Below are positions 24,624 to 35,808 of a stretch of 64,000 nt of DNA, one piece after another. The DNA is from Acanthamoeba sp. SK_2022b (taxonomy: Eukaryota > Discosea > Longamoebia > Acanthamoebidae), in contig JANDJZ010000154.1 in assembly GCA_027943245.1 (NCBI GenBank), forward strand, positions 21,569-85,568, read 5' to 3'. The notes under the pieces are model-generated. The model had not been told where the DNA came from and did not search any database. It worked only from the letters and a program-made list of their open reading frames with translations. The first letter of the stretch is position 1; every line of letters begins with the position of its first letter. A program made the position numbers and the translations under genes.

Positions 24624-25099
24624 GTGGTTGCGGTCCTTTCTTCTCCTCTTGTTCGCTTTCTTTGCCAAGATTGAGGTTGTGTATGTGAGTAATGAGCCAA
24701 TGAGAAGCCTTGGCACCTCATTTTTCTAATTGCTTCAGTTTCCGTGATTGGTCATTGGTTTACAGGGCCTCATGTGCTGGCAAGCACTCCACATCCAAAG
24801 TCAATAGGACCAGGTGAGTGGTTGGAGCTCCAAAGATAGAGTGAGCATCCAAACAAGTGAGTAGGCTGGCCAGTCAGCCCAGTCAATCTTAAAGCCATAA
24901 CTTCTTCAATAGCATTATCCATGGCACATCACTCAGCCTCCATTTTGCTATCAAGCTGAGCAGGAACAAGGGGGATAGGGCTATCTTTGGGACATGTCTC
25001 AAGGAAGTGGTAGGGCCATTCAAGCTGAGGAAGTGGAGTGGTAGTAGTTGGTTTTCAGCTGCACCTTTCCATCATTGTCTTCAGAACCTACTTGCACCT
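24624..25099. other. Promoter side of the RasGEF gene and start of the second lower-GC island
   Basis: Composition drops again soon after the RasGEF start codon. Frames are short and broken by stops on both strands. No recognised gene. Confidence 0.4.
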
Positions 25100-25269
25100 G
25101 TTCAAGCTCCAATCATTCACCCAAAAAGCACAAGAAGCACTGCTGGAGCACCCACAATGATGACTTTTGGGAGAAGTGCAGCAGCAAGAAGAGGGAGAGG
25201 ACTCCTTCCCCATCAAGGGACAAGGGCGCTAGTGGAAGCAAGTCCCAAAAGCACCTTTCATCTTCCTAA
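25100..25269 (+). pseudogene. Short Cys/His-rich fragment, possibly retroelement Gag-like
   Basis: The frame ending at 25269 reads KKHKKHCWSTHNDDFWEKC followed by a basic Ser-rich tail (KKRERTPSPSRDKGASG). The spacing of Cys and His is only loosely like a CCHC zinc knuckle of copia-type Gag proteins, and upstream frames contain stops. A decayed element fragment is the best guess; no reverse transcriptase or integrase is visible nearby. Confidence 0.25.
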
Positions 25270-25700
25270 TCCTCCTCCTCTTCTTCCTCTTCCTACAAGT
25301 ACCAAGATACAGAGGAGGAGGTGTTGTGTAGACAACACTCATTCTATCTGTCACCACATCATCTATATTCTATATCTGGCTGACTATCCTTGTTTATTGT
25401 AAATCTCTGAAAATTTTATATGTCCAACAGCAATGAATGTGCTGATCTGCATACCTTATCAGTTCACCAATCTACTTACTTTGCCAAGCCATATGCTTCA
25501 GCAAACCACCTCTTCAGCTAAATGATGACATATATATATATATATAATATACCTGCTTTAAGTTTTGTTAATGTAACATTTATAAAATCCATTTGTTCTT
25601 GTTGGGAGGAAGGCCTCAATGCAGGGCAAAGGCACAGGAGAATGATGACGGAGAGGAGTGATGGCAGGACGGAGAGCAACCACAAGGGGGTCACAGGCTG

Positions 25701-26666
25701 TCAGGCCATCACTCCTTTCCTCAGCCAAGGCATGGTTGTTGCAGAAACTGCTTGCTCCTGTTCCTTGAGTTGCTTCTGCTTCTTCCTCTTGACCTCCTTC
25801 TCCTTGTGCTTCCACTTGGAAATTGATACATTGAACTTGCACTCCTTGGTCAACACAGGACCGCCATGGGGGCCAAGTGAGCCTTTTACATATACCAACT
25901 GAAATATAAATTGGATTGTGAGTTATCCATAAATGTACATTAGCTTTTGCGCAGCTAGGCATACCATGTACTCTTCCCACTTTGCCTTGTTGGCAGCAGT
26001 GATGCTTGCAGCAGATGGCACTGACATTGCAAAGCAGGTGGCCTGACTGAGTGCATGGATTTCAAGTCGTAGGCTGTATGGGCAGGCCACCCATCCCTGC
26101 AGCTGAGTAGCAGATGGCTCCAGTAGAGCGAGGGCTTTACCACTGATGCAAGCAGTAAGGATACACTCAAAGTTGCAGTCAGAGAAGGAAACAGGGAGGG
26201 CCATGAACGTCTGCAGCTGTGTGAGCATGCATAATTGTACACTTTGAAGCTGTTGCAGAGGGACAAAAGGCATGTTTGTGTCAATCAGCAAAGATCCTTC
26301 AATAAAATAAGATATTAAAAAAAAAAAAAAAAAAACAAGAAAGGCAGCACCTGTGCAACAGTGGTGAGATCATGAATGCTCTGATCCAGGGGGGACCTGG
26401 GTGCTGATGGTTAGCCAATCATAACAGAGCGCACTCTTTTGTTGTCATCTTTGTTGCTGTATATGCTGTATACAATCATTTTTGGCATAGTCCAAAGTGT
26501 TGTTGGCTTTGTCCTCATCACTTAACAGACTGACCTCAATGCAGCCCTCACCCTCTATCTGAACTCGATTATTGAAACAATAATTGGATATTGATTCAAG
26601 CGTGGGAACAAAAAGCCAATGAGTGTGTACCTTGAGGGGGGGACCAGTCTCTGGGAGTTGAGGCAT
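25701..26666 (-). pseudogene. Spliced-looking lower-GC gene or element fragment, unknown family
   Basis: Starting at ATG 26666 (MPQLPETGPPLK), an intron can be removed to continue IEGEGCIEVSLLSDEDK. Further down, the exon ending KAKWEEYM joins in frame across 25965-25901 (GTATGCC...TTTCAG) to LVYVKGSLGPHGGPVL and a Lys-rich tail ending at 25701. Codon use is poorer in GC than in the flanking genes. I could not keep the frame across 26440-26290, where a 21-base poly-T (sense) precedes a possible acceptor. It is either a decayed gene or one with unusual exons. No domain recognised. Confidence 0.35.
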
Positions 26667-27981
26667 TGGCCTGACCAGTCACTAAAATCTTCTCCTCTTC
26701 TTGCTGCTGTGCAATGTCAAATAAAAAGATGGACTTGATGTAAATGCATTTGGCTTGCAAGGTTATTGGGCATGAAGGCAATCATCCTCCCCTGGTCCAT
26801 CAAATTAGAGTGTTTTGATCCACCGCTTGGCCCTAGTTGGGCCCAGGCAACAGCCTGTTTTGATGTTTTTCATAATGTCTTTTTCATAATGTCAAGGCGG
26901 CAACTGGAAACCCACAAGAGATATTGAGCTACGCCTTGAACAACTATGGACAAGTCAATAATATTGATGAAGACCACTTCTTGCGTGCCCTCACTTTCAT
27001 ACATCTCAACTGCACACATTGTCAGGTACAGAGCATACCTCAAATCCACCATCTCTTTTGTTGATGCACATGCTGTCCACAGGCCTATGACAATGCTACA
27101 TGAAACGTGCAGCCTGTCCAACAGCCCTACAAAACCCCATGGATGAGATACACTGGACAGATCAGCTGTAAGTGCATGCTGCCATTTGAAGTGTGGGTAG
27201 ATTGGTACTCATTTGTTTTCATGCAGAGATCCAATAATCAATTCCATGACAGCACTTACCTACTGACTGATGCCATCCACACAACTGTGCAGATGACCTC
27301 CATCTACCTGCACACACCCACTCTACACTGGGGTGCAGTGGCCTCCCTCTGTCCTCTCATAATTCAATATCAAATGTATTTTTCTGCTGTTCCATCTGAA
27401 GGTGACTGCTGACAAGTGCACACTTCTTGGTGAACAGCAATCTTGTGGCAATTATGTGGCAATTCCTATTTTCAACCATGTGCATGATGGCAATGCTGGT
27501 TAGGCCATTTTGTGTGAGTGACCCAAGTCCTTCCCTCTCATTTGATAATAGAGGTGGTTCATGGTGATCTGCCATCACATGGCAAGAGGCTTAAGTAGCA
27601 ATGCTTTGCAATGGCTGACCTTCTTTTCTTTGATTCCTTGGTTACCTCAGCTCTGGGTGCCCATTTAATTGTTGACATTGCCGCCCCAACACTTAAGTAG
27701 ATTTTACTCCACCAATGGCAGTGCCCAAAGTGTTTGGGGGGCTGATCTTTATGCCTCTTCTCATAATTGTTCAACCAGGAATAATAGCACAGCTTTTTTC
27801 TGCGTCGTTTGAAAAATGGCGAAGGGAGCGCGTTATCGCAATAATGCGACTCCGGCGGAGATAATTCCGGACTTCGCCGTCGTGCGTTGGCGCTTGTCCG
27901 CGCTTTCTCTTTTGCCGCCGACCACGCGAGAAGCTCCAGCGCGCTTGCATCGATCCCTTCCCTCATCAATCGATCAAAAAG
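26667..27981. other. Lower-GC intergenic DNA up to the elongase gene
   Basis: Several protein-like but broken frames occur on the + strand (for example 27107-27412, with MRYTGQISCKCMLPFEVWV). None starts, splices and ends convincingly. GC-rich sequence returns at about 27820. The last 150 bases should hold the elongase promoter and 5' leader. Confidence 0.4.
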
Positions 27982-29059
27982 ATGGCTACGGCAGCTGCGG
28001 CGGCGACAACGGCGGCGACCACGATGACGGAGACCCAGTTGCCCATCTACGAGGCAGTGCTCCGCCCGGAAATTTGGGTTGGCCGGGATCAGTGGGAGGC
28101 GAATGCCGTGAACTTCGTATGGAGGCACTGGTGGTTCTTCGTGCTCATGGGCGTGGCCTACCTGCCAACGATCTTCGGCCTCAAGTACTGGATGAGAAAT
28201 CGTCCGGCGTACGACCTCCGTAGGCCGCTCATCTTGTGGAATATCTTCATGGCTACGTTCTCGACTGCCGGCTTCTTGTCGATCGTGTACCCCCTCATCC
28301 AGAACTGGATCTACCCCGGCGGCGGCCTTGGCGTGCGCGAATTCATCTGCTCGGCCAGCTACTGCTACAAATTCGGTGATTGCGCCATCTGGGTGTTCCT
28401 CTTCAACATGTCCAAGATCCTCGAGTTCGTCGACACGATCTTCATCGTCCTCAGGAAGACTCACCTTGGCTTCCTCCACTATTACCACCACATCATCACC
28501 TACTCCTTCTGCCTCTATGCTGGCCAGTACATGCACCACTACAACTGCGGCGGTTATTTCTTCTGCCTCATGAACTTCTTCGTCCATGGCATCATGTACT
28601 TCTACTACGCCCTCCGTTCCATGGGCTACCGTCCTTCCTTCGACATTGGCATCACCTTCCTCCAGGTATCTTTGCTGCCCCGACTTTTTACCTTTCGTTT
28701 TATTCCACTGTTTTTATCAAACCTCTCAACCGTGGCCAGCCCATCTCAAGAGATGCACCTCTTGAGATTCTATGCCGTCATTCCCCATTCCCTTACTTGT
28801 GAATGAATGCTGAATCCATTTCTGTACCGTTACTGCTTGTGTGCAGATTTTGCAAATGGTGCTCGGCGTTGCCATTATCACCATCTCATCGGGCTGCGAG
28901 AAGGTCGACCCCGTCGGAACGGCGTTCGGCTACTTTATTTATTTCTCGTTCTTCGTCCTCTTCTGCAAGTTCTTCTACTACCGCTATATCGCCACGCCCG
29001 CGAAGAAGCCCGAAGCCGCCAAGTCGCCAGCCACCAAGCCCAAGAGGAAGCACGACTAA
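27982..29059 (+). CDS. Very-long-chain fatty-acid elongase (ELO family)
   Basis: Two exons (27982-28665 and 28847-29059) give 298 residues, close to the usual ELO length. The ER-membrane enzyme performs the condensation step that adds two carbons from malonyl-CoA to acyl-CoA. Visible family features are KILEFVDTIFIVLRK, the catalytic histidine box HYYHH (HxxHH), MNFFVHGIMYFYYALR and about seven hydrophobic segments. The tail KPKRKHD is Lys-rich, like ER-retention tails of the family. The intron joins LQ to ILQMVLGV in phase 0 and has GT/AG ends. The N-terminus has an Ala/Thr run. The ATG at 27982 follows AAAAAG and is the first in frame. Whether it elongates saturated or polyunsaturated chains cannot be told. 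Confidence 0.93.
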
Positions 29060-29642
29060 GAGACCTCCAGGAGGAAACGGAAGATCGCTCTCTCTTCAAA
29101 CTGCCATGCCGCCGACCCACGAACCCAACACAACGATCCATCCAGCATGCCACGAACGCACTTCGTGTGGTCGCGCGGTTGCGGGACGGAAGAGGGAGAG
29201 CGAGCCAGCAGTGGCTCCGGGAAAGGAAGTAAGAGTATGGGTAACCAGGTACCAAACGGGGTGGAGGGGAGAGAGAGCAAGAGGGAGTGAGGGAAAAATG
29301 GGCATTGCGAGGAGCATTATCTTCCGCAGCGTACAGAGCACAATACAACTCCCAATACACTTTTTTTGTTTTGACTGCGGAAAGCACACTCCGGGAGTGA
29401 GGTGGAGTTCTCACGGCATGTGTGCGCGTTGCACATGGACACTTGGCGGTTCCCCAACACATTCTCCTGCTGAGAGAAGGGAAAAGGGCAAACCCAGCGA
29501 AGCACACGTCAGCCTGTCGCAAATTAAACGGGTGAGATAAGCGCTAAGAAATATAAAAATTATAGAAGTCGGTCCCAACCAAGGTAAACCAGGCGGGAGT
29601 CTCATCCAGCCCCCTCCTTCTTCGTAGAGCGCTTGGCGAAGG
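29060..29642. other. Intergenic region between elongase and TKL kinase genes
   Basis: It holds the elongase 3' end and the kinase promoter. A long + frame covers part of it but continues no recognisable protein. No RNA gene or repeat seen. Confidence 0.5.
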
Positions 29643-32600
29643 ATGAAAGGTGGGAAGGAAGGAGAAAATGATATAGCGAAGAGCAAATTTAATCCCGCAC
29701 ATAATGGAGGAGACCAGGCCCCCATAATCAAGCTGCTGGTCTTTGGCCAGACCACGACCGCGCAGCAGCGCATAGTCAGGCAACTGGTGGGTAGTACCAA
29801 CGCGACTGCACAAAAAGGAGGGACATGGATCAACGAGCGCAATTTCGAAATCGATGGACAAGTGCTCCGTGTCATCTTCCACTCCTTCAGGTTCCCTCCT
29901 GCCTTTCCTCTTCCTGTGGACAGTCCACGCTCCAGCTTCGCCCACGCGGCAATTATGCTGGGGTGGTTTCGTTTTTGTGGGCGCTTCGCTCTTTTGGGCG
30001 GGAGGACTCCTTTCCCCATGGGCCATAGCTCGCCGATCTGAGTGTGGGCGTCGGGTATCACCAACGAACTGACCGACGGTGACCGTGGGCCGCGTGCAGT
30101 GATGAGTTGGTGGCGTCGCAATCGGTCACGTTCGACTTTCTGCGACCGCTCCTGCAGACGGCCGGGGAGCGCCCCGCGGCGCTGATCTTCGTCTACTCGC
30201 TGGCTTCCCGCTCCTCGCAGGTCGCCATGACCCAGTGGTCGCGAAGTCTCGCCATGCTGTTCAACGAGCTCACCGGCTCAGGCCCGCGCTACATGTTCAT
30301 CGGCGACATGGGCCTGGCCGCCAGCGAAGACGACGAGTACGCCCCGACGCACCTCTGTCTGTGCGGCCAGCGGCATGTTGTGGCGTGATCACCGGGGATG
30401 GACCAATCACGGGCCTGGTTTTTAATTTATGAAATGAATTGCCCGCACCAATCTCTGCTGACGACACTGATCACAGGGCCGCGGGCTACGAGCGGATGAG
30501 CGTGGACATTCTCCACGAGGGCGCGCAGGTCAAGTTCTTCCTCACCGAGGTGGGCAAAGAGCGAGAGCTCGACGACGCCTTTACCAGCTTCCTCAAGCTG
30601 CTTGTCCAGGGCCGCCAGGACCTCACCCTACGGCAACCCACCACCACCGTCTCTGGCAACTCCCCTTCCACTTCTACCTCTTCGCCCTCCTCTCCAGCTC
30701 CTTCGGCGGACAAGCTCGAGCATGAGCGACTGCTGGCCGAGGAGCTCAAGTCGTGGGAGTGGGAGATCAGCAGTGGTAGCAGCGGCGAGAAGAACCTCGA
30801 CTGCACGCCGGCACAAAAGCACGGCAGCGCCGTAGGGAGTAGTGACAATCGCGCGCACACCTGGGACGAGGGCGCCGTGCGCAAGCGGCTGATCGAGCGC
30901 TACGGCACCAAGCGGAGCAGCGGCAAGGAGGAGGACCTGGGACTGGGCGACATCGCTCAGCTCGAGGGCGACCTCATGAACCAACTCCCGCCCGAACGAC
31001 GCGCGTGGATGCGTGGCAGCGCCCGGGCGACCATGGGAGAGAGCAGGATCGCCGCCTCGGTGTCTACCTCTCCAGACTCAGGGTCGTGGGCTTCGTGTCC
31101 GACGTCCCTGTCGACCTCTTGCTTCCTCTCGGACTCATCGACGCGCGGCACTCCGCCTACGTCGACTTCGTTGCCACCGTTGTCGGTCTCCACCGGTCTT
31201 ACCCATGGCGGGAAGACCTCGGTCGCCAGCTCCCGCAAGACCACACACAAGGACCGCCGAGAGGAGCTCAAGAAGGCTGAGCTCGCCGACAAGCAGTTGC
31301 GCCGAAGCAAGTCGCTTGATATTCACGACGCCGACGACTCATCACAGGACGACATCCTGCCGCTCGACAGCGATGACGACGATGACGACGCAGACAAGAG
31401 ATCCCACCGTGGACCCTTTCCGCCATCTCCTACGGAGAAGAGCGCCGGCGACAGCGGGGCCTCCTCGGGGTCGGGCCAAGTGGCGGACGAGATCGTGGCA
31501 GTGTTGACATCGCTGTCGCTCACGCGCTACGTAAGCTCGTTCGCGCGAACCGAGGGCCCTGCGCTCAATCTACAGGCGTTCCTTCAGCTAGACGACGACG
31601 AGCTCAAGAAGCTCAACCTGCCCTACGGCGCGCGCAAGAAGATCCGCACATGGCAGAAGAAACACAACTCGGCGCAGGTGTCGCCCATGCCCATGCGCCG
31701 GAGCGACGGCGAGTCCAAGGGCACGTTCGGTCGATCGAAGAGCTCGACGCTCAACGTGCATGCCAAGGACGGCTCGCCTCAGGCGGAGCAGCATTCGCCC
31801 AAGGAGAACCAGCCTAAGCGCTCCTTCTCCCACGGCATCTCGCAGCTCAAGAAGAAGTTCTCCACCATCGGGCCCTCGCCCGCGGGCGCCGCGGCGGAGT
31901 CGATTGTGGTCACCGCGGAGGGCGCCAAGGAGAGCGAGGACAAGCACGAGTCGCCGGACAAGGCTTCGCGCTCACTCTTCTCTCGAAAGTACCGCCTTAT
32001 ACCGCCCGTCGAAGCGCACTTTGTGTTGAAACTTGCTGTTGGAGATCGCTCTTGCTTGTCTTCTCGCCGGTGTTTAACGCCCGCGCATGTGGATGTGCAG
32101 GCTCAGCTTCTCGACGCGCGGGCATCCGGCGCTCGCCAAGGTGCAGCAAATGATCAAGGACAAGGGCGTCAACCACTCTGACGAGAAAACAGGTGACAAA
32201 CTGGCTTATTGCTTCCTTGAGCCGTTGTGGGAAGGCTGACTCACCTCTTCCCCCGCCTCCCCCTTTACCATGGTAAAGCCGAGACGATGCTTCACAAGGA
32301 GTGCGCCAAGGAGGAGCTGGATAGAGACGTGATCGAGTTCCTTGTCGCCTCGGGCGCAGACACGAACGCCGTAGATAAGGTGCGCAACAAACAGAAAGCA
32401 GCGATACTAGGGAACACTTCCTGATCTCATCTCATCGCGATTGCTATTATGTAATCAGGACGGTTGGGCGCCACTTCACGTCCTGTGTAAGCGCAAGCGC
32501 GTGATTGACGATGCGGCATTCATCCAACTCTTCAGTACTGGCCTCCTCACCTCAATCACCGACCAGCGTGTCAATTTTCTGCGCCCTAACTCGAACGTCG

Positions 32601-33204
32601 CTCGGCCACCGCAGTAACGCATGGAGCCAAGGCAGGCCTCCTGACCAAGGACGGCGCGTCCCCGCTTCACTACATCGTGCGGAGGAACCCGGCTAGCGAA
32701 GAGGAAGTCAAGTGGTTCACGCGGTCGCTCGACGCGCTTCTGGTACTCCATTTTTTGTTTCTTTTATTCTTATTTAGATGTTATATTATATTTCTATAAA
32801 TACATATAATATAATTCTATCCTTACTGCGGCTTGATGTTGACGGTGACTCGGCTTCTAGGAGGGCGGGGCTCCGATCAATGGGCTGAACACGCATGGCG
32901 AGACGCCGCTGTTCCACGCGATCATGCATTCAAATCTGGCGGTCGTCGATGCTCTAATCGATCGCAAGGCCTTCTTCAATTCCCGCCTTCCAATCATGAC
33001 ACGCTCGGCTAACCGCACCTGCCTACCATCACCTCTCGCAGGGCTGGAGCTACGCCTCTGCATTTCGCGGTGTTGGCCCAGAAGCCCGAGATCGTGCGGC
33101 GGCTACTCGACCTGGGCATCTCACCGCACATCGGCACCGACCAACGGTATCCCCTGCTCGCCCTTTCAGTCAAACAGGTTAGCAGTGAGCCAACACCGCC
33201 CGCG

Positions 33205-33261
<57 letters not shown>

Positions 33262-35699
33262 ATGGGCTCGCCGCTGGAACTGGCACATAAGCAACCGGGC
33301 CAAAAGGGGAAGGTGATCCTGCAGATGCTGCAGGGCGAGAGCGAGGAGGAGACGCACAAGCGAAGATTGAGCGTGGCGCTCGGTGACTCGGGAAGTCTCG
33401 CCAAATTCTTGAGCTTGGGCGAGAAGGCGTCCAAGGACCGCATCTCTTACGAAGGCACGTCGCGCGTCCCTGACCTTGTTCATCACAGTATCGCACCCTT
33501 CTTTATTTTGTTTAACTGATCGAATTAAATAGCAGTGCTGTCGAGTACCGATGCTCGACCGCTGTACACCTACTCCATACTCAGCAGCTGCAAGACGCCA
33601 CGCCAAGCCCGTACGACACCTGCCCCGCCCACGCCAGTGCTGATCACGTGGTAGTGGTGGCTCACCATCTGGTTTCGCAGTCAAAGCAAGTATGCGCACT
33701 CTCAACAAATGGGAGCTGGATCACCAGGAGCTGGTCTATATCGAACAAGTCGGAGCTGGTGCCTTCGGCACCGTATGGAAGGTATAGCACTGCTCATCAA
33801 TTTCTCTCCTTTTTTATGATATGATTTAATTCTATTTTCTTCTTTTATTCAGGGTAAATGGCACGACCGTGAAGTGGCGATCAAGAAACTTCACCTCACG
33901 GGAGAGAATCCGGTCAAGCTTGAAGAATTCCGGAACGAGTCGCGCATCATGATGTACGAGCGCCGTGTTCCATGATGTCCTTCGCTCAATCGTCCAACTG
34001 GAAACTCACCTGTCCTCGGCCCTGCTGTCTTGCCAGGTCTCTGCGGCCACACCCGAATCTAGTGCAGTTCGTGGGTGTGTGCAGCAGAGTTCCCAATCTC
34101 TGCATCGTCTCCGAGGTATGAGGGTTACACCCCCCCCCCCAATTTGCACCAGTGTTGCTCAAGCCTGCCACTCTGTGCGTACTGTGCAGTGGCATCTCGA
34201 GCGCGATATGCAGCGACTGCTGCGACGAAAGAAGGGCAAGCTTTCACTCGAAACGAAGCTTCGAATGGCTCTCGCCACCGCGACGGGCATGGCGCATCTC
34301 CACCAGGAGAACATTCTACACAACGTACCTCCGCACTTGAAAGACATTTTTAATTTAATTTCTTCTTTGCTGACGCTCTTATGCCCACCTGATAGGACCT
34401 CGCGACTCGCAACCTGCTGGTGATGAAGTGGCTGGATGGCTACGACGTCAAAGTAAGCGATTTTGGTGCGCACCACCTTCACGCAGCTGTGAGTTGGAGA
34501 ATGGAAGAGTGGGAGGGGGGGGAACAATTTCAAATTGTTCTCACGTCTCGTTTCGTTTCGCTTTTCTTCTTTAAACAGGCCTTTCCACGCAACTGCAATC
34601 CGGGGTTGGGCCGCAGTGCGGTCCACTCAAGTACGCGTCAGCTTCCCTGCGCAGACCCCATGCACACGCATTCCTGACGTTCTTCCTCCACCGGTGTGTT
34701 TGGCTTGTAGATGGATGGCGCCAGAGGCCTTGCATCCGATCGACCCCAAGTTCTCCACGAAATCGGTATCGTAGCATGCGTAGTCGTCTTGCGGATCGTC
34801 CTCAGGACCTGAGTCTCCCCGCGGGTTGTGCTGCTCTGCGCGCTGACTCCCGGCACCGCTTGCTATACATGGACAGGATGTATGGAGCTTCGGTGTGGTG
34901 CTGTGGGAGATTTTCACCGACGGGGCCGAGCCCTTTGAAGAGCTCTCCCCCGAGGTGCGACCGCATACACCGACACAGGACGACGATGATGGTCATCAAC
35001 CGACTGACCTGTTTCTTTCTCCGTTTCTCTCCATCGTGCTCCCCTCCCCCACACGATAGTTGGCTGCTCGGGAGGTGATGGAAGGTCGACGACTGACGAT
35101 CCCAGCGTCCACACCGGCCAGCGTGACGCGGCTGATCGAGCGATGTTGGATGAAGGAGAGGGAAGAGCGGCCCTCCTTTCACGAGATCCGCGGCGAGCTC
35201 GAACGCATCCTTCTCAAGGGCGCCTACGAACGTACAGTCTTCTCTCTTTTCTATCACCCCCCCCCCCCGATTCGCTTACGTTATCGCTTTCGTTCTTTTA
35301 TCGTCTGCAGCTGCGGCAGCGCCGACGCCGAAGGTGGACAGGCGGCCACGACGGTCCACGCAGGAGCGATTGGAGTCGACAAAGCTCGATGAAGCCGAGG
35401 TGCAGGAGATCAAGCTCAGGGCTTTGGAAGCCAAGCTGCCCGAGAGTGTGCTCGCCCGCCCGAGACAGCGACGAAAGCAGGCGACGGGAGGTGAGGTCAG
35501 TCCGCGAGAGGACAACGCGGCCATTGCCGTCACTGTCGCCGCAGCAAATGAAGAAGAGGACAGCGACAGCAGCGATGACGACGAGAGCGAGGACTTTGGC
35601 GACGATGACGAGCAGGAGGAGCCCCCCATGCTGGATGACGACGACGAGTACTGCGGCCAGCCCTACAAGTCGGTGATGCCCAAGCCGCCGGCCGACTAG
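29643..35699 (+). CDS. GTPase-like / SAM / ankyrin / tyrosine-kinase-like (TKL) protein kinase
   Basis: Order of parts: (1) a Ras-fold-like N-terminus, with KLLVFGQTTTAQQR where a P-loop would be, then AALIFVYSLASRSS, RYMFIGDMGL and DAFTSFLKLLV; (2) a Ser-rich linker; (3) a SAM domain (VLTSLSLTRYVSSFARTEG to LNLPYGARKKIRTWQKKH, about 31500-31665); (4) about four ankyrin units (for example SGADTNAVDKDGWAPLHVLC, TPLHFAVLAQKPEIVRRLLD); (5) a kinase domain with GAGAFGTVWKG, VAIKKL, HNDLATRNLLV, SDFGLST, WMAPEA and DVWSFGVVLWEIF (about 33700-35230); (6) an acidic tail. The catalytic Lys, Asp and DFG are present; HRD reads HND. The frame was followed through about 15 introns. It is likely a cytosolic signalling kinase; its partner is unknown. 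The ATG at 29643 opens the first coding exon. Confidence 0.85.
33206..33259 (+). repeat. (CA)n microsatellite directly against a 3' splice site
   Basis: The CA tract fills the second half of the intron 33147-33260 and runs into the acceptor CACAG, before the exon reading MGSPLELAHK. Confidence 0.95.
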
Positions 35700-35808
35700 C
35701 GCCTTGGCCCGCGTGTCACTCGTGTCTGTCTGTGCCACCAAACGCAGTGCGTTCGTTCAGCAACAGTTGGTTGAAAAGCAAAACTCTTTTCCAGTTGTGT
35801 GAGCCAAG

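Noticed and set aside
26301..26335. AATAAA followed by a run of about 20 A, as after retroposition
   Set aside because: On the - strand the same bases are a poly-T tract before a possible splice acceptor of a spliced-looking unit, which explains them as well. No target duplication was seen.
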